64,000 nucleotides of DNA from a virus. Each line of letters starts with the position of its first letter. Position 1 is the first letter of the stretch. The DNA is taken from positions 1 to 64,000 of the IMG/VR virus record IMGVR_UViG_3300035182_000466. One strand, given 5' to 3'. A model generated the notes under the pieces. It was not told the DNA's origin, made no database searches, and saw only the letters and a program-made list of their open reading frames with translations. The position numbers were made by a program, and so were the translations under genes. Shown piece after piece: positions 36,101-46,219 of this stretch.

Positions 36101-39100
36101 AGATATGTCAGGACTACAAGGTATTCAAGGCCCACGTGGTATGAACCATAAGGGTGATTATAATGTAAGTTATGAGTATGCTAAAGATGATGCTGTAATT
36201 TATGGTGGATCTTATTATGTATCTTTGCAAGATTCAAACCTTTCAAATTTACCAATAACTCACCCTGCTTACTGGGCCATGGTTGCATCAAAAGGTGATT
36301 ACGGGATAAAGATGAGAGGAGAATGGAATCTAAGTGATATTTACACCGTTCATGATTCTGTATCTTTTAACGGATCACATTGGATATGTATTCAAGATCA
36401 TAGTGGAATAGCTCCAGAAGAAAATGCTTACTGGACATTGTTAGTTCATAAAGGTGATGCTGGGGTACCTGGTCCTCAAGGTGCTCCAGGATTTAATTCA
36501 CTAGAAGTTCAATATGCTGGTTCACAGATTGGAAATTCCGTATCTAAAGTTGACTTTGTGGGTGGTGGTTCAAATATAAGCTACGATGCTGCAAATGCTA
36601 AAATAGTTATTGACATAGAAGGTAATACCGCAGGATCTATGTCTTGGAGTAATGGTGCGGACTTTGTACAAGGAACTAAAACAGAAAAGATAAAGATAGT
36701 TGGTGATAGCATAACTTTAGGATATGAAAATGGAGAGTATATTGAAGACTGCTATAGTTTAGTAAATGCAAATCTATCAAAAACAACTATTGTATCAGTA
36801 GGAGGCGAATTAGTATCAGGGAAAAATGGATCAAATTATTTGACGTCTTCTACATTCACTTCAGTTAATGTTCTTTCTGGAAAGTTAAATACTTTAGTTG
36901 AGTCTTTTAGTTATGTAACTACTTCTATACCAGATAGATGTGAAGCCAAACTACAATTCTCACAAGACGGAATATCTTGGGTATCTGCAAGTGGTGTAGT
37001 AAATGAGTACACAGAACTTTTAGTTGGATCTAATACATTGGATCTAACAGCATTAAATTACGTTACACCTAATTTTTATTATAAACTGACTTACTTATCA
37101 GATGGAACTGCAACACCTTCTGTTTCTGATATACGGATATCCTATAGTCCTAAAGTTTATGCTTCAACTAATCAGACATGGACTTCTAATGTCATCACAA
37201 GTAGAGACTATCGTTCAATTAAACTGACTGCCTTTAAGGCAGCTTGGAGTGTAACTGCACAAAATGTAAAACCAAGATTTAGAATAGCTGCATCTGATGT
37301 TGAAGATTTTAGTTCTGGTGTAACGTATTTTCCTTCAGCTTATTTATATTATCAAAATGGTTCTACTGCACATATAGAAAATGGAGTATGGTTAGATCTT
37401 TCAGCGGTAATTACTTCTAGTAAAAAGTATTGGAAGATAATAGCTGTATTAAACTCCGGAACAGATACTAATAATGCTCCAGTAATATCACAGTTAGACG
37501 TATCGTATTTAATTGATCCTGTTGTACCAGTAATGGGTAAAACCTTTACGTCCAAAGGTACTTGGAATATAAATACACCTTATGTAGAAAATGATTTAGT
37601 CGAATACAATGGGTCACTGTGGTATTCTGAAACTAAGAACTTAGGATCAACCCCAAGTGTTATAAGTTCTGATTGGGGACTGTTTGCTTCAAAGGGAGAT
37701 AAAGGAGATAAAGGTGATCGTGGTGACATTGGTATTCAAGGACCTCAAGGTATTGCTGGATTAATAGCTAAAGGTGAATGGTCATCAGGAACAACATATG
37801 GACCATTTGATGTAGTGCAATATGCTAACGGGATATGGAAGTCTAAGCAGACAAACAACTCTAACAACATTCCTTCACAATCGCCAGATAATTGGGAGCT
37901 TTTAGTACAAGGAATGAATGTTAAGTCTGATTGGTCTAGTGCAACATCTTATGCTAAAAATGACTTAGTTACTTATGCTAACGCAGTTTATTGTTCCTTG
38001 ATAGACCTAAATGTTAATAACGTTCCTGTTGATGGTAGTAAATGGAAACTTTTAACTCAAGGTCTTTCTGCTAAAGGTTCTTGGTCTTCTTCAACTAATT
38101 ATTATTATAATGATTTAGTTACGTACAAAGGTACTACTTACAGAAGCATTACTAATAATAACTTAAATAATACTCCACCAATAAATGCCTCCGATTCTAA
38201 TTGGGATATTTTATCAAAACGTGGATTAGCTCTTCGTGGTGTTTGGAGCTCTTTAACACAGTATTATGAAGGTGATGTTGTATCATACAATGGACAATCT
38301 TTTGCTTCTATACAAAATTCTTTAAACGTTATACCTGTTGAAGAGGAATATTGGACTCTAATCGCTAGTTCAGGATTAGCTGACAGAGGTGCTTGGGCTT
38401 CTGGATTAACTTATGAGCCTAATGATCTTGTTTTCTATGATGGTTCTACTTGGAGATGTCTAGCTCAAAATATTAACGTAGAACCTGTACAAGGTACAGA
38501 ATGGACTATATTTGCACGTCAGGGTCAAATAGGACCTCAAGGTAATATTGGACCAATTGGACCTAAAGGAGACCCTGGAACTAACATAGTACCTATGGGT
38601 ATTTGGAATGAATGGACTACCTATCCAATTGATGCATGTGTAACATATGAAGGAAGTGCTTGGAGAAGCTTAGGTACAACTACTGGTGATACTCCACAAT
38701 TAGGATCAAGTGCATGGGAAATCTTCTTAGAAGGATCAAGTGCACCAGAAAGATTATCTTCTACTCAAAATATTTGGGATAAAAGTTTAGCGTTTAATAA
38801 TCAAAATGCTATCTTTACTGATGGACTCCAGAAGCCAAGTGTTGATAATGTTATTAGATTAGCTCAAACTGGTGGAACTTTCTATGATGCCTATAGTAAC
38901 TTTAATAATATTAACGCCGCACAAAGTTCTAACTATGCGTATGATGTATTTAAAGCTGGAATAGGTATCAAAAAAGAAATAGATTATGGTACTGGAGCTG
39001 ATGGTAACATAACTATTAGTGCTAATAGCAACATAAATGTCATGATGACTAATGGACGTACTCAACCAGATGGTATCTCTTTTAACGTTACATCTTTGAC

Positions 39101-42100
39101 CTCCAATACAGCCGTCCTTAGCTCTGTACCTAACGTAGGGGCTCTTAATGTAAATGATGAAGTAATTCTTATCAACTTAATGGGTACCCCAACTAATTAC
39201 TCTAACGTAGGTAACTATGAGTTCCTTAGAGTTAAGTCTGTAAGTGGGAGTATAATTACATTTCAGACAAATAAGACAAAATTTTATGGTCAAAACTCTT
39301 TAGAAGATACAAATATTGGAATTACTCCAGGAACAAATCAAATAGTGGTTATTCAAAGAGTTCCTAACTATAATAATGTTACAATTAATAGTGGAGTAAG
39401 CTTAACCTGTAATAACTGGAATGAATTATTAGGAGGAATCATTGCTTTTAGAGTATCTGGTTCCTTATCAAACTTTGGGGTCATCACGGCAGAAGGTAAA
39501 GGGTATCTAGGAGGTGCTTTCCCAGGTAATTCTACAGGAGAAGGTCCTGGATACAAAAACTTTGGCTCAACTGGCATAACTTACAGTGCTATTGGTGGTG
39601 GTTCAGATACTAATTCATATGTTAATTTTTCATATGTTAATTCTAGAGGTGGCGGCGGCGGATATAGAACTCAAGGTATATGTTGTGCCAATTTTAATAT
39701 TAACCCAACTTCCATAGATCCTTATGGAACAACTTATGGTGATGATTATCTGATTAAGCTGTATTTTGGCTCTGGCGGCGGCATCGCTTATAATGGTTCA
39801 GCCACAGTTAATGGAGGTAATGGTGGAGGAATAGTATTTATAGGAGCAAACTCTATATCACTACTTGGATCAATACTTAGTCCAGGTACTTCAGGAAGTA
39901 CAACTTTAACAGGATACTGTGACCCCGGTGCAGGTGCAGGTGGCTCAATTCTTATTAAGACTATAAGTTTAATTACAGGTACTAATATCCTAAATACTAA
40001 AGGTGCTGCTCAACTCGATTCTGCAAACATTTGGAATGACAGTATTTTTGGTGGTTCTGGAATAGCTGCTGTTTATTATAAAAATAAATCTGGAGCAATT
40101 ACTTCTTCTGGTACTACTAAAGAGTATCCTATTTTAGAATATTCTACATCTTCAGTAGTTAGCTCAATAAATTTACTAGCCTCACCTACAACAGTAACTA
40201 ACATTAAGAAGTATAACTATACTATGTCACAATTACCAAATGGAACAACAGCTAAGATTCAATTTAGTAAGGATGGTACTTCTTGGTACAATTCTTCTGG
40301 TATTCAGAATCAATCAAATCTTATGAACACAGGCTCACGCTCTATTGATCTTACAAACTTAGGGTGGACAGGAAAGAACCTGTATACTAAGATTACTTTA
40401 ACCTCAGATGGAACTGGAACACCTATAATTCAAAATTATACTATTGAATTTGATCCAATTATCTATACTTCATCTGAGCAATCTTGGACATCAAATACTA
40501 TCAATGCTCCATTGAATCAAGAACATAGACTTAAGTATATGTCTATTATTTGGAACTATGCTGAGAATGATTTTGCAGTTAATCCTAAGTTCCAATTATT
40601 AGCATCAAATACTGGAGCATTTAGTGGAGAAGAAACTATTTTCCCTGCCGGTATTGGAACGTATTTCCAAGAAGGTGGTACCTACGATTTCCATCCAGGA
40701 GAAGAAGTAGATTTAACGCAACTAACACAAACCGGATTTAAATATTATCGTGTAAAAGCCTACCTGGTTGCTGGTGGTGATTATTCAGATACTCCTGAAA
40801 TCACTTCAATAGAAATTGGCTTAATGGGCCAACCTACTTTAAATTTAGTAAATAGAGGAAGCTGGAATAATGCAGTTAATTATAGTGTAGGAGATATTGT
40901 TACTGACAATGGTATTCTTTGGAGATGCTTAGTCAATAATACTAATAGTCAACCAACAGCTACTAATTCAAACTGGCAGTTGTATTTAACAAAAGGCCTT
41001 AGCTATAAAGGAACATACTCTGCTGCGGTTAGTTATATTCTAGATGATATTGTTGAGTATCATGGACAACTTTACAAAGCTCTAAAAACTACAACAGGTA
41101 ATACACCTGTTGAAGGATCTAATTGGACTATTTTATTAGATTCATTAAAATATGTAGGTGCTTGGAACTCTAGTACTTTGTATGCAGGTTCTGATGTTGT
41201 TACTTATCATGGACAACTCTGGAAAGCATTAGCTACATCAACAAATGTTATTCCAGTTGAAGGCGCAAATTGGACATTATTAAATAACGGTCTAAATATT
41301 ACTGGAACTTGGAACTCTGCTACTGCTTATGCTGCTAATGATATTGTTGTCTATGCAAACTCTATTTGGAAGTGTAATTCAAATAATACAAACAGTATAC
41401 CATCAGTTGACAACGTTTCTAATTGGACACTGTATGCCGGAGGATTGGCTGCTAAGAGTGAGTGGTCTTCTGTTGCTAATTATCAGATTAATGACTTAGT
41501 TACTTACTCAGGAACAACTTGGCGTTGCACTCAAGCAAATACAAATCAAACTCCTTCTGTTGGAGCTTACTGGGAAATCTTTGCGGCAAAAGGTGAGAAA
41601 GGCGATGCTTCTACTATACCTGGACCGCAAGGCATTCAAGGCATACCTGGGTTATCAGGTTCTGGATTAACCTTTAAAGGTCCTTGGGACTTTTCTGTAG
41701 AGTACTCACAGGATGATTGTGTAGAGTACCTAGGTTCTGCTTGGAGAAGTGTAGCTAATTCAAATAGTAATAACTATCCAGATTCTAGCTCCTCTTGGGA
41801 ATTATTTGTACAGGGTGCTAACAGCCCAACTCGGGTGAGTACAAATACCAAAGTTTGGAATGGAAGTTTAGCTTTCAATGCTAAAGGTACTATTTTTAGT
41901 ACTGGAATTGAAAGTCCTTCTATTGATGGAAAGTTAAAGCTTGAATATGAGTCTGGATTATTTAAAGAAAAATTTGAAAATTACTTTAAATTAGATTCAG
42001 CTATTACTTCTAACATTATTATTCGTAGTGGTCGTGTAGAAATTAAGCCAAATATTGATTATGGTACTGGATTAGATGGAAATATTATAATAAGTTCCAA

Positions 42101-45100
42101 CAGCAATATAAACACAATGATGACTAATGGTAGAACTGTTGCTGACGGCATTGCTTATAATGTTACATCTTTAACGGCTACTCAGGCTACTTGCTCTGCA
42201 ACTGTATTAGGTATTGCTGAAGGAGATGAAGTACTACTCATTAACTTACAAGGACCAAATGGTGGTTCTTATGTAAACGTAGGTAACTATGAAACCTTAA
42301 GAATTAAGTCAATAGTTAATAATATTGTTACCTTTGCCACTAATAAACAGAAGTATTATGGTAACGGAGTATCTGATGATACTAATATTGGAACTGCAAC
42401 AAGTAATCAAAGAGTTATTTTACAACGTATTCCTAACTACAATAATGTTACAATTAATTCCGGTGTTACCTTAACCTGTAATGGTTGGGATGGGCAAAAA
42501 GGCGGAATAGTAGTATTTAAATCTGCTGGAACATTAACTAATAATGGAACTATTGATGTTAGTGGTAAGGGCTATAGTGGTGGAAATGCTACTATCGGTG
42601 AAGGATTAAACGGTATTGGTGGACTTGGTGGTGGAGGATATTATACTTATGGTTATAGTAGTGGCACTTTTTCTGGTGGAGCAGGCGGTAACGTTATTGC
42701 AGGTGCAGGTGGCTACGGTGCTACTCCTGGAGGTTCATCTTATAATACCTCGCTAAATAATGAAAAATTATATTTTGGCGCAGGTGGTGGCTCTAGTAAA
42801 GGATCCTCTTATGGAAATACTGGAGTAGGTGGTTCTGGCGGAGGTATTGTACTAATATCCTCCTATGCTATTGGGGCCAGCTCTTTAATAACTGCTAAAG
42901 GTGCTGCAGGTACTGTGGGTGTATATTCAGGAATGTTTGCTCAAGGTGGTGGAGGTGCAGGTGGTACAATTCTTATTAATACACTAACTCTTACCTTAGG
43001 TACAAATAGTAGTGATGCATCTGGCTCACCTACTTATTCACAAGGTTCATATGGTAGGATCGTCTACAATTATAGTACTAAATCAGGTACTATATCTGCA
43101 GCTTCCTTATTGAAAGAAAACGTTGTAACTTTATATCCATTATCTGCTACACTTAAATCAGTAAACGTATTATCTTCTTATGCTAGTGTTACTGATATCC
43201 AGTCATTTAAGTATTATTTACCACAGCTTCCGGCTAATACTAGTGCAACAATTCAATTTAGCCAGAATGAAACTTCATGGTACTCTTCAACTGGTGTTAT
43301 TAATACAACCGACACTTTACTTAGTGGTAATAATACTATTGATTTGTCTAGTTTACTCTGGACGGGATCTAATTTATACTATAAGATAGTCTTTACTTCA
43401 GATGGGAAAGATACCCCATCTTTAGATACTATTTTAGTTAATTTTGCTCCAGTATATTATTACTCCTCTGAGCAGTATTGGGAGTCTGATAAGTTTATTG
43501 CACCTACAAACTCTGAGCATTCCTTAGCTTCATTAAAGGTAACTATTCAGAAAGCCACAAATGATGTAGCAATTACTCCCCGCTTCCAGATATTAGGTTC
43601 ACAAACTGGGGTATTCCTAGGTGAAGAAACAGTTCTTCCTTCTATTTCTACTTATTTAGAAGAAAGTTCTGCAATATCAACAAGCCCTGATTATGAATGG
43701 GACTTAACTTCAATATCTAATAAGTTTAAGTATTGGAAGGTGCGTTCTTACTTAGCTTCAGGTGGTGATTTATTAGATAGTCCTACTATTAGTAATATTC
43801 AACTTAAGCTAGTAGGAACACCTACTGTTAACTTAGTATCTAGAGGTACTTGGAATAATACAGATCAGTATTATGCTGATGATATTGTTATCTATAAGAA
43901 TAGTCTTTGGAGAGCAAAAGTAGATAACCTTAATCAGACTCCAGTTGAGGGTAGTACCTGGACATTATACTTACAAGGTATGAATAACACCGGAGTCTGG
44001 AACTCAGGTACTATTTATGATAAGAATGATATTGTTACTTTCCATGGACAAACTTGGAGAGCATTACAATTAAATTCTAATCAAGAGCCAGCAGAAAATA
44101 CTTACTGGACAATGTACGCAGGTGGACAAAACTTTGTAGGGACTTGGATAGATTCTGTAAACTACAAGGTTGCAGATATTGTAACTTATAGAGGTAATAC
44201 TTGGCGCTGTATAAGTAATCATACTTCTGTAGCAGGTACTCCTCCTATTGAAGGCGCAAACTGGACTATTTATTCAAGCGGTATAAATAATATGGGTCAG
44301 TGGAGTTCTACTACTCAGTACACCTTGAATGATGTTGTTCAATACGCAAATGGTTACTGGCGTTGTAAGACATTGCATACAAATCAAATTCCTGCTGATG
44401 GTACTTACTGGGAAAGTATCGCAAGAGGTATCTACAATCAAAAAGGAACTTGGAGTGCAGCAACTCAGTATGCAGTAGATGATGTTGTTTCTTATTCAAG
44501 TGGAGTTTGGCACTGTTTGGTAGCTAATATAAATAGTGCACCTACAAATACCAATAGTAATTGGGAGTCTATTGCTCAAGGATATACTGATAAAGGAGTA
44601 TGGAGCTCTGCATCTGCTTACTTATTTAATGATGTAGTAACTTATGGCGGGTCCAAGTATAGGTGTATCCTTGCCAATACTAACCAAGTTCCTTCTAGTG
44701 CTGATACTTACTGGCAAGTGTATATTCAAGGTCAGGACTTTAAAGGTGCATGGAGTGCAGCAACGGCATATAAGAAACAAGACATGGTTCAGTTTGGTGG
44801 ACAAGTATATATTGCATTACAAGATGGTACTAATCAGAAACCTTCAACTGCTAATACCTATTGGTCAATTTACAATAAAGGTGTAGAGTTTAAAGGTACT
44901 TGGAACAATGCAACAACCTATGAACCAGGTCAAGTAATTGTAAATGGTGGAACCGCTTGGTACTGTTTAACGACCAATGTTAATAGTGCTCCTGTCGAAG
45001 GTGCTAACTGGACATTGTATGGTCGTGGTGTAGTAGCAAAAGGTTCTTGGTCAAATTCTGCTGTTTATGCAGTAGATGATTTAGTTTCGTATGAAGGCCA

Positions 45101-46157
45101 AGTATGGCAATGTAAACTTTCTAATACTAACCAGGCTCCACAAGAAAATACTTATTGGACATTATTTGTTGCAAAAGGTGGAGGATTGTTTGCACGTGGT
45201 CCATGGGATATTTCTACTGAGTATAATCTAGACGACATTGTTACTTATGAAGGATCTACTTGGAGATCATTATTATTACATTCTGGAATTGCTCCAAATA
45301 GTAGTCCTACTACTTGGGAGAAATTAGCTGCTAAGGGCGACCCAGGTTTATACGGAAAAGGTGAGTATTCTGCTTCAACTACCTACAACTCCGGAGATCT
45401 TGTTAGTTACATGTATTCATCTTATGCCTGTAACTTTGACAACACTACTGGTTTTGTGCCTACAGATACAAGTAAATGGACGCTTGTTGCAGAGCAAGGA
45501 TTAGAAGGATGCTATTGGAAAGGTCAATGGAATTCAAATAATACATATATTATGGATGATGTTGTATTTGATTCTGGTGGAAGTTGGATTGCTTTACAGA
45601 CTAATGTTAATAAGCGTCCTAGTCTTGATGGTGGTTTAAATTGGGATAAATTTACTGAACCTGGGCAATCAACTGTTTCTGCATATTTAGATGGTGGCAC
45701 AATTGCTGAAGGTGATGGAGGTATCATTGGTGTATCAATTGATGACACTCAATTATCTGGTAGCTACTTAACTACTTGGAGTAGTGCTAAGATTTGGGAA
45801 ATGACGCAGAAGCCTAAGCTGTTTAATTACTCAGAAAAATTTATTGACTTAGGTAACTCAGGAGCAAATTGCGTACTTAATTTAGCAAACGCCAATGTAT
45901 TCAAAGTTCTATTAACAGCTAATTGTACTTTTTCTTTTACTGGAGCACAAATAGGTTCATTAACAAGTTTCTCTTTAATCATTCAAAATGACGCTACTCC
46001 CAATCGCACAATTAGTTGGCCCTTAAGTACTAAGTGGGAGTCTGCTATTATTCCCTATAGAACTACCGGTGCAAATGCTATTGATATTTGGACTTTCTTC
46101 TCATATGATGGAGGGAATACTTGGATTGGTAGTCTAACTATGGTAGATATAAGATAG
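33132..46157 (+). CDS. Giant multi-CBM adhesin/tail fibre, 4341 residues
   Basis: One uninterrupted frame of 13 kb. The anchor domain is at the N-terminus (LLIKRGLDTTRQL, LATDTGQLFIGDG). I count about 44 repeats of some 50 residues with the CBM5/12 (chitin-binding-like) pattern K-G-x-W-x6-Y-x3-D-x-V-x-Y-x-G-x-x-W. They occur in blocks at about 33270-35930, 36140-36470, 37540-38745, 40840-41815 and 43835-45665. Between them lie one [17 protein letters not shown] module (35935-36120), a beta region (36490-37530) and two paralogous large inserts (38750-40820 and 41820-43820). Each insert starts IDYGTGxDGNI and has a Gly-rich part. The C-terminus (RTISWPLSTKWESAIIPYRT, YDGGNTWIG) is a known fibre tip type. 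Likely a very long polysaccharide-binding fibre. Confidence 0.9.
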   Translation: MKLLIKRGLDTTRQLITFDEGELILATDTGQLFIGDGKTAGGIKISPSLKGLWSEKTFAVNDIVSNNGSSYFCKVAHTGTSLTEPGLGANWDQYWQLMSEKGEIGIQVKGDWDATQSYSVGDFVSYLGSAWVCKTPCVNVVPENGTYWILASEKGDRGLYPEGIWSNATNYKKDSIVVYNGEVFRSLVDNNKNSVPDKNAQNWEKFVSKGYTHKGEYQVATSYTNDDIVFYSGSTWRCISETTEAPDTTSSSWELVAGGIVVRGKWSNASNYQKNDIVEHAGSTWRSNSVNVTSEPSLNNTDWELVSGGIVAKGEWQDSIEYDINDIVAYSSSTWRAKVKTTSKPSKSNVDWELLSGGLSIKGDWDKNISYKLNDLVYHKGSSYLNNQDVNLGNEPSITDSTWSVLGKRGLYHRGAWSNATQYYAGDAVSYHGESWYALSDSLNITPAEGLTWTLLSSKGTIFKGQWVLTSEYKVDDLVTHNGSMWISLVDSTNSEPSLTNTDWLLVASKGDKGIQPIGQWSNSTNYVVGDFVNYLGSGYISKGNTPSGTLPTEESFWAKVVDKGDKGVYPQGQWSKSKTYKMDDIVVYNGQVFRSLIDNNLNIIPVGDSTWELFLYKGYTNKGVWNNSSVYQVDDLVVYASSLWRAITSGSNNNPAITKDTNWELVAGGITLRNAWDSNTAYKINDIVTYSNSTWLSKTENTNSEPTTSSSDWEVMTSGVSFAGTWASTSKFNKNDIVLYKGNSYISLISNNLNNEPSDLSSYWSLVAKKGIVARGAWSNITQYYAGDVVHYLGNSWYALNDSLNVIPVEGITWTLLASKGMSVKGQWLSGTSYLKDDVVFEDGSSWLALADNTNSRPVTGNSNWTLITQKGDKGIQVKGDWNETVTYELGDLVYYNGSGYVAKGSVAANVVPTDSENWSKIVSKGDKGDPGKNFTIAKVYASSLDLHSDVTPSNIEPGEFAIINTGNVEADEDARLYLWNGSSYQYITDMSGLQGIQGPRGMNHKGDYNVSYEYAKDDAVIYGGSYYVSLQDSNLSNLPITHPAYWAMVASKGDYGIKMRGEWNLSDIYTVHDSVSFNGSHWICIQDHSGIAPEENAYWTLLVHKGDAGVPGPQGAPGFNSLEVQYAGSQIGNSVSKVDFVGGGSNISYDAANAKIVIDIEGNTAGSMSWSNGADFVQGTKTEKIKIVGDSITLGYENGEYIEDCYSLVNANLSKTTIVSVGGELVSGKNGSNYLTSSTFTSVNVLSGKLNTLVESFSYVTTSIPDRCEAKLQFSQDGISWVSASGVVNEYTELLVGSNTLDLTALNYVTPNFYYKLTYLSDGTATPSVSDIRISYSPKVYASTNQTWTSNVITSRDYRSIKLTAFKAAWSVTAQNVKPRFRIAASDVEDFSSGVTYFPSAYLYYQNGSTAHIENGVWLDLSAVITSSKKYWKIIAVLNSGTDTNNAPVISQLDVSYLIDPVVPVMGKTFTSKGTWNINTPYVENDLVEYNGSLWYSETKNLGSTPSVISSDWGLFASKGDKGDKGDRGDIGIQGPQGIAGLIAKGEWSSGTTYGPFDVVQYANGIWKSKQTNNSNNIPSQSPDNWELLVQGMNVKSDWSSATSYAKNDLVTYANAVYCSLIDLNVNNVPVDGSKWKLLTQGLSAKGSWSSSTNYYYNDLVTYKGTTYRSITNNNLNNTPPINASDSNWDILSKRGLALRGVWSSLTQYYEGDVVSYNGQSFASIQNSLNVIPVEEEYWTLIASSGLADRGAWASGLTYEPNDLVFYDGSTWRCLAQNINVEPVQGTEWTIFARQGQIGPQGNIGPIGPKGDPGTNIVPMGIWNEWTTYPIDACVTYEGSAWRSLGTTTGDTPQLGSSAWEIFLEGSSAPERLSSTQNIWDKSLAFNNQNAIFTDGLQKPSVDNVIRLAQTGGTFYDAYSNFNNINAAQSSNYAYDVFKAGIGIKKEIDYGTGADGNITISANSNINVMMTNGRTQPDGISFNVTSLTSNTAVLSSVPNVGALNVNDEVILINLMGTPTNYSNVGNYEFLRVKSVSGSIITFQTNKTKFYGQNSLEDTNIGITPGTNQIVVIQRVPNYNNVTINSGVSLTCNNWNELLGGIIAFRVSGSLSNFGVITAEGKGYLGGAFPGNSTGEGPGYKNFGSTGITYSAIGGGSDTNSYVNFSYVNSRGGGGGYRTQGICCANFNINPTSIDPYGTTYGDDYLIKLYFGSGGGIAYNGSATVNGGNGGGIVFIGANSISLLGSILSPGTSGSTTLTGYCDPGAGAGGSILIKTISLITGTNILNTKGAAQLDSANIWNDSIFGGSGIAAVYYKNKSGAITSSGTTKEYPILEYSTSSVVSSINLLASPTTVTNIKKYNYTMSQLPNGTTAKIQFSKDGTSWYNSSGIQNQSNLMNTGSRSIDLTNLGWTGKNLYTKITLTSDGTGTPIIQNYTIEFDPIIYTSSEQSWTSNTINAPLNQEHRLKYMSIIWNYAENDFAVNPKFQLLASNTGAFSGEETIFPAGIGTYFQEGGTYDFHPGEEVDLTQLTQTGFKYYRVKAYLVAGGDYSDTPEITSIEIGLMGQPTLNLVNRGSWNNAVNYSVGDIVTDNGILWRCLVNNTNSQPTATNSNWQLYLTKGLSYKGTYSAAVSYILDDIVEYHGQLYKALKTTTGNTPVEGSNWTILLDSLKYVGAWNSSTLYAGSDVVTYHGQLWKALATSTNVIPVEGANWTLLNNGLNITGTWNSATAYAANDIVVYANSIWKCNSNNTNSIPSVDNVSNWTLYAGGLAAKSEWSSVANYQINDLVTYSGTTWRCTQANTNQTPSVGAYWEIFAAKGEKGDASTIPGPQGIQGIPGLSGSGLTFKGPWDFSVEYSQDDCVEYLGSAWRSVANSNSNNYPDSSSSWELFVQGANSPTRVSTNTKVWNGSLAFNAKGTIFSTGIESPSIDGKLKLEYESGLFKEKFENYFKLDSAITSNIIIRSGRVEIKPNIDYGTGLDGNIIISSNSNINTMMTNGRTVADGIAYNVTSLTATQATCSATVLGIAEGDEVLLINLQGPNGGSYVNVGNYETLRIKSIVNNIVTFATNKQKYYGNGVSDDTNIGTATSNQRVILQRIPNYNNVTINSGVTLTCNGWDGQKGGIVVFKSAGTLTNNGTIDVSGKGYSGGNATIGEGLNGIGGLGGGGYYTYGYSSGTFSGGAGGNVIAGAGGYGATPGGSSYNTSLNNEKLYFGAGGGSSKGSSYGNTGVGGSGGGIVLISSYAIGASSLITAKGAAGTVGVYSGMFAQGGGGAGGTILINTLTLTLGTNSSDASGSPTYSQGSYGRIVYNYSTKSGTISAASLLKENVVTLYPLSATLKSVNVLSSYASVTDIQSFKYYLPQLPANTSATIQFSQNETSWYSSTGVINTTDTLLSGNNTIDLSSLLWTGSNLYYKIVFTSDGKDTPSLDTILVNFAPVYYYSSEQYWESDKFIAPTNSEHSLASLKVTIQKATNDVAITPRFQILGSQTGVFLGEETVLPSISTYLEESSAISTSPDYEWDLTSISNKFKYWKVRSYLASGGDLLDSPTISNIQLKLVGTPTVNLVSRGTWNNTDQYYADDIVIYKNSLWRAKVDNLNQTPVEGSTWTLYLQGMNNTGVWNSGTIYDKNDIVTFHGQTWRALQLNSNQEPAENTYWTMYAGGQNFVGTWIDSVNYKVADIVTYRGNTWRCISNHTSVAGTPPIEGANWTIYSSGINNMGQWSSTTQYTLNDVVQYANGYWRCKTLHTNQIPADGTYWESIARGIYNQKGTWSAATQYAVDDVVSYSSGVWHCLVANINSAPTNTNSNWESIAQGYTDKGVWSSASAYLFNDVVTYGGSKYRCILANTNQVPSSADTYWQVYIQGQDFKGAWSAATAYKKQDMVQFGGQVYIALQDGTNQKPSTANTYWSIYNKGVEFKGTWNNATTYEPGQVIVNGGTAWYCLTTNVNSAPVEGANWTLYGRGVVAKGSWSNSAVYAVDDLVSYEGQVWQCKLSNTNQAPQENTYWTLFVAKGGGLFARGPWDISTEYNLDDIVTYEGSTWRSLLLHSGIAPNSSPTTWEKLAAKGDPGLYGKGEYSASTTYNSGDLVSYMYSSYACNFDNTTGFVPTDTSKWTLVAEQGLEGCYWKGQWNSNNTYIMDDVVFDSGGSWIALQTNVNKRPSLDGGLNWDKFTEPGQSTVSAYLDGGTIAEGDGGIIGVSIDDTQLSGSYLTTWSSAKIWEMTQKPKLFNYSEKFIDLGNSGANCVLNLANANVFKVLLTANCTFSFTGAQIGSLTSFSLIIQNDATPNRTISWPLSTKWESAIIPYRTTGANAIDIWTFFSYDGGNTWIGSLTMVDIR

Positions 46158-46174
46158 AAGTTATAGATAAATTG

Positions 46175-46203
46175 GAGGAGAGCACTAAATCTGTGTTCTC
46201 CTC
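46175..46203 (+). other. Intercistronic hairpin
   Basis: GAGGAGAGCAC pairs with GTGTTCTCCTC (11 bp including one G-U, 7-base loop) between the giant gene and the propeller gene. It has no U-tract, and the next ribosome site lies 8 bases beyond it. Confidence 0.55.
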
Positions 46204-46219
46204 TACTAAAGGAGTTAGT

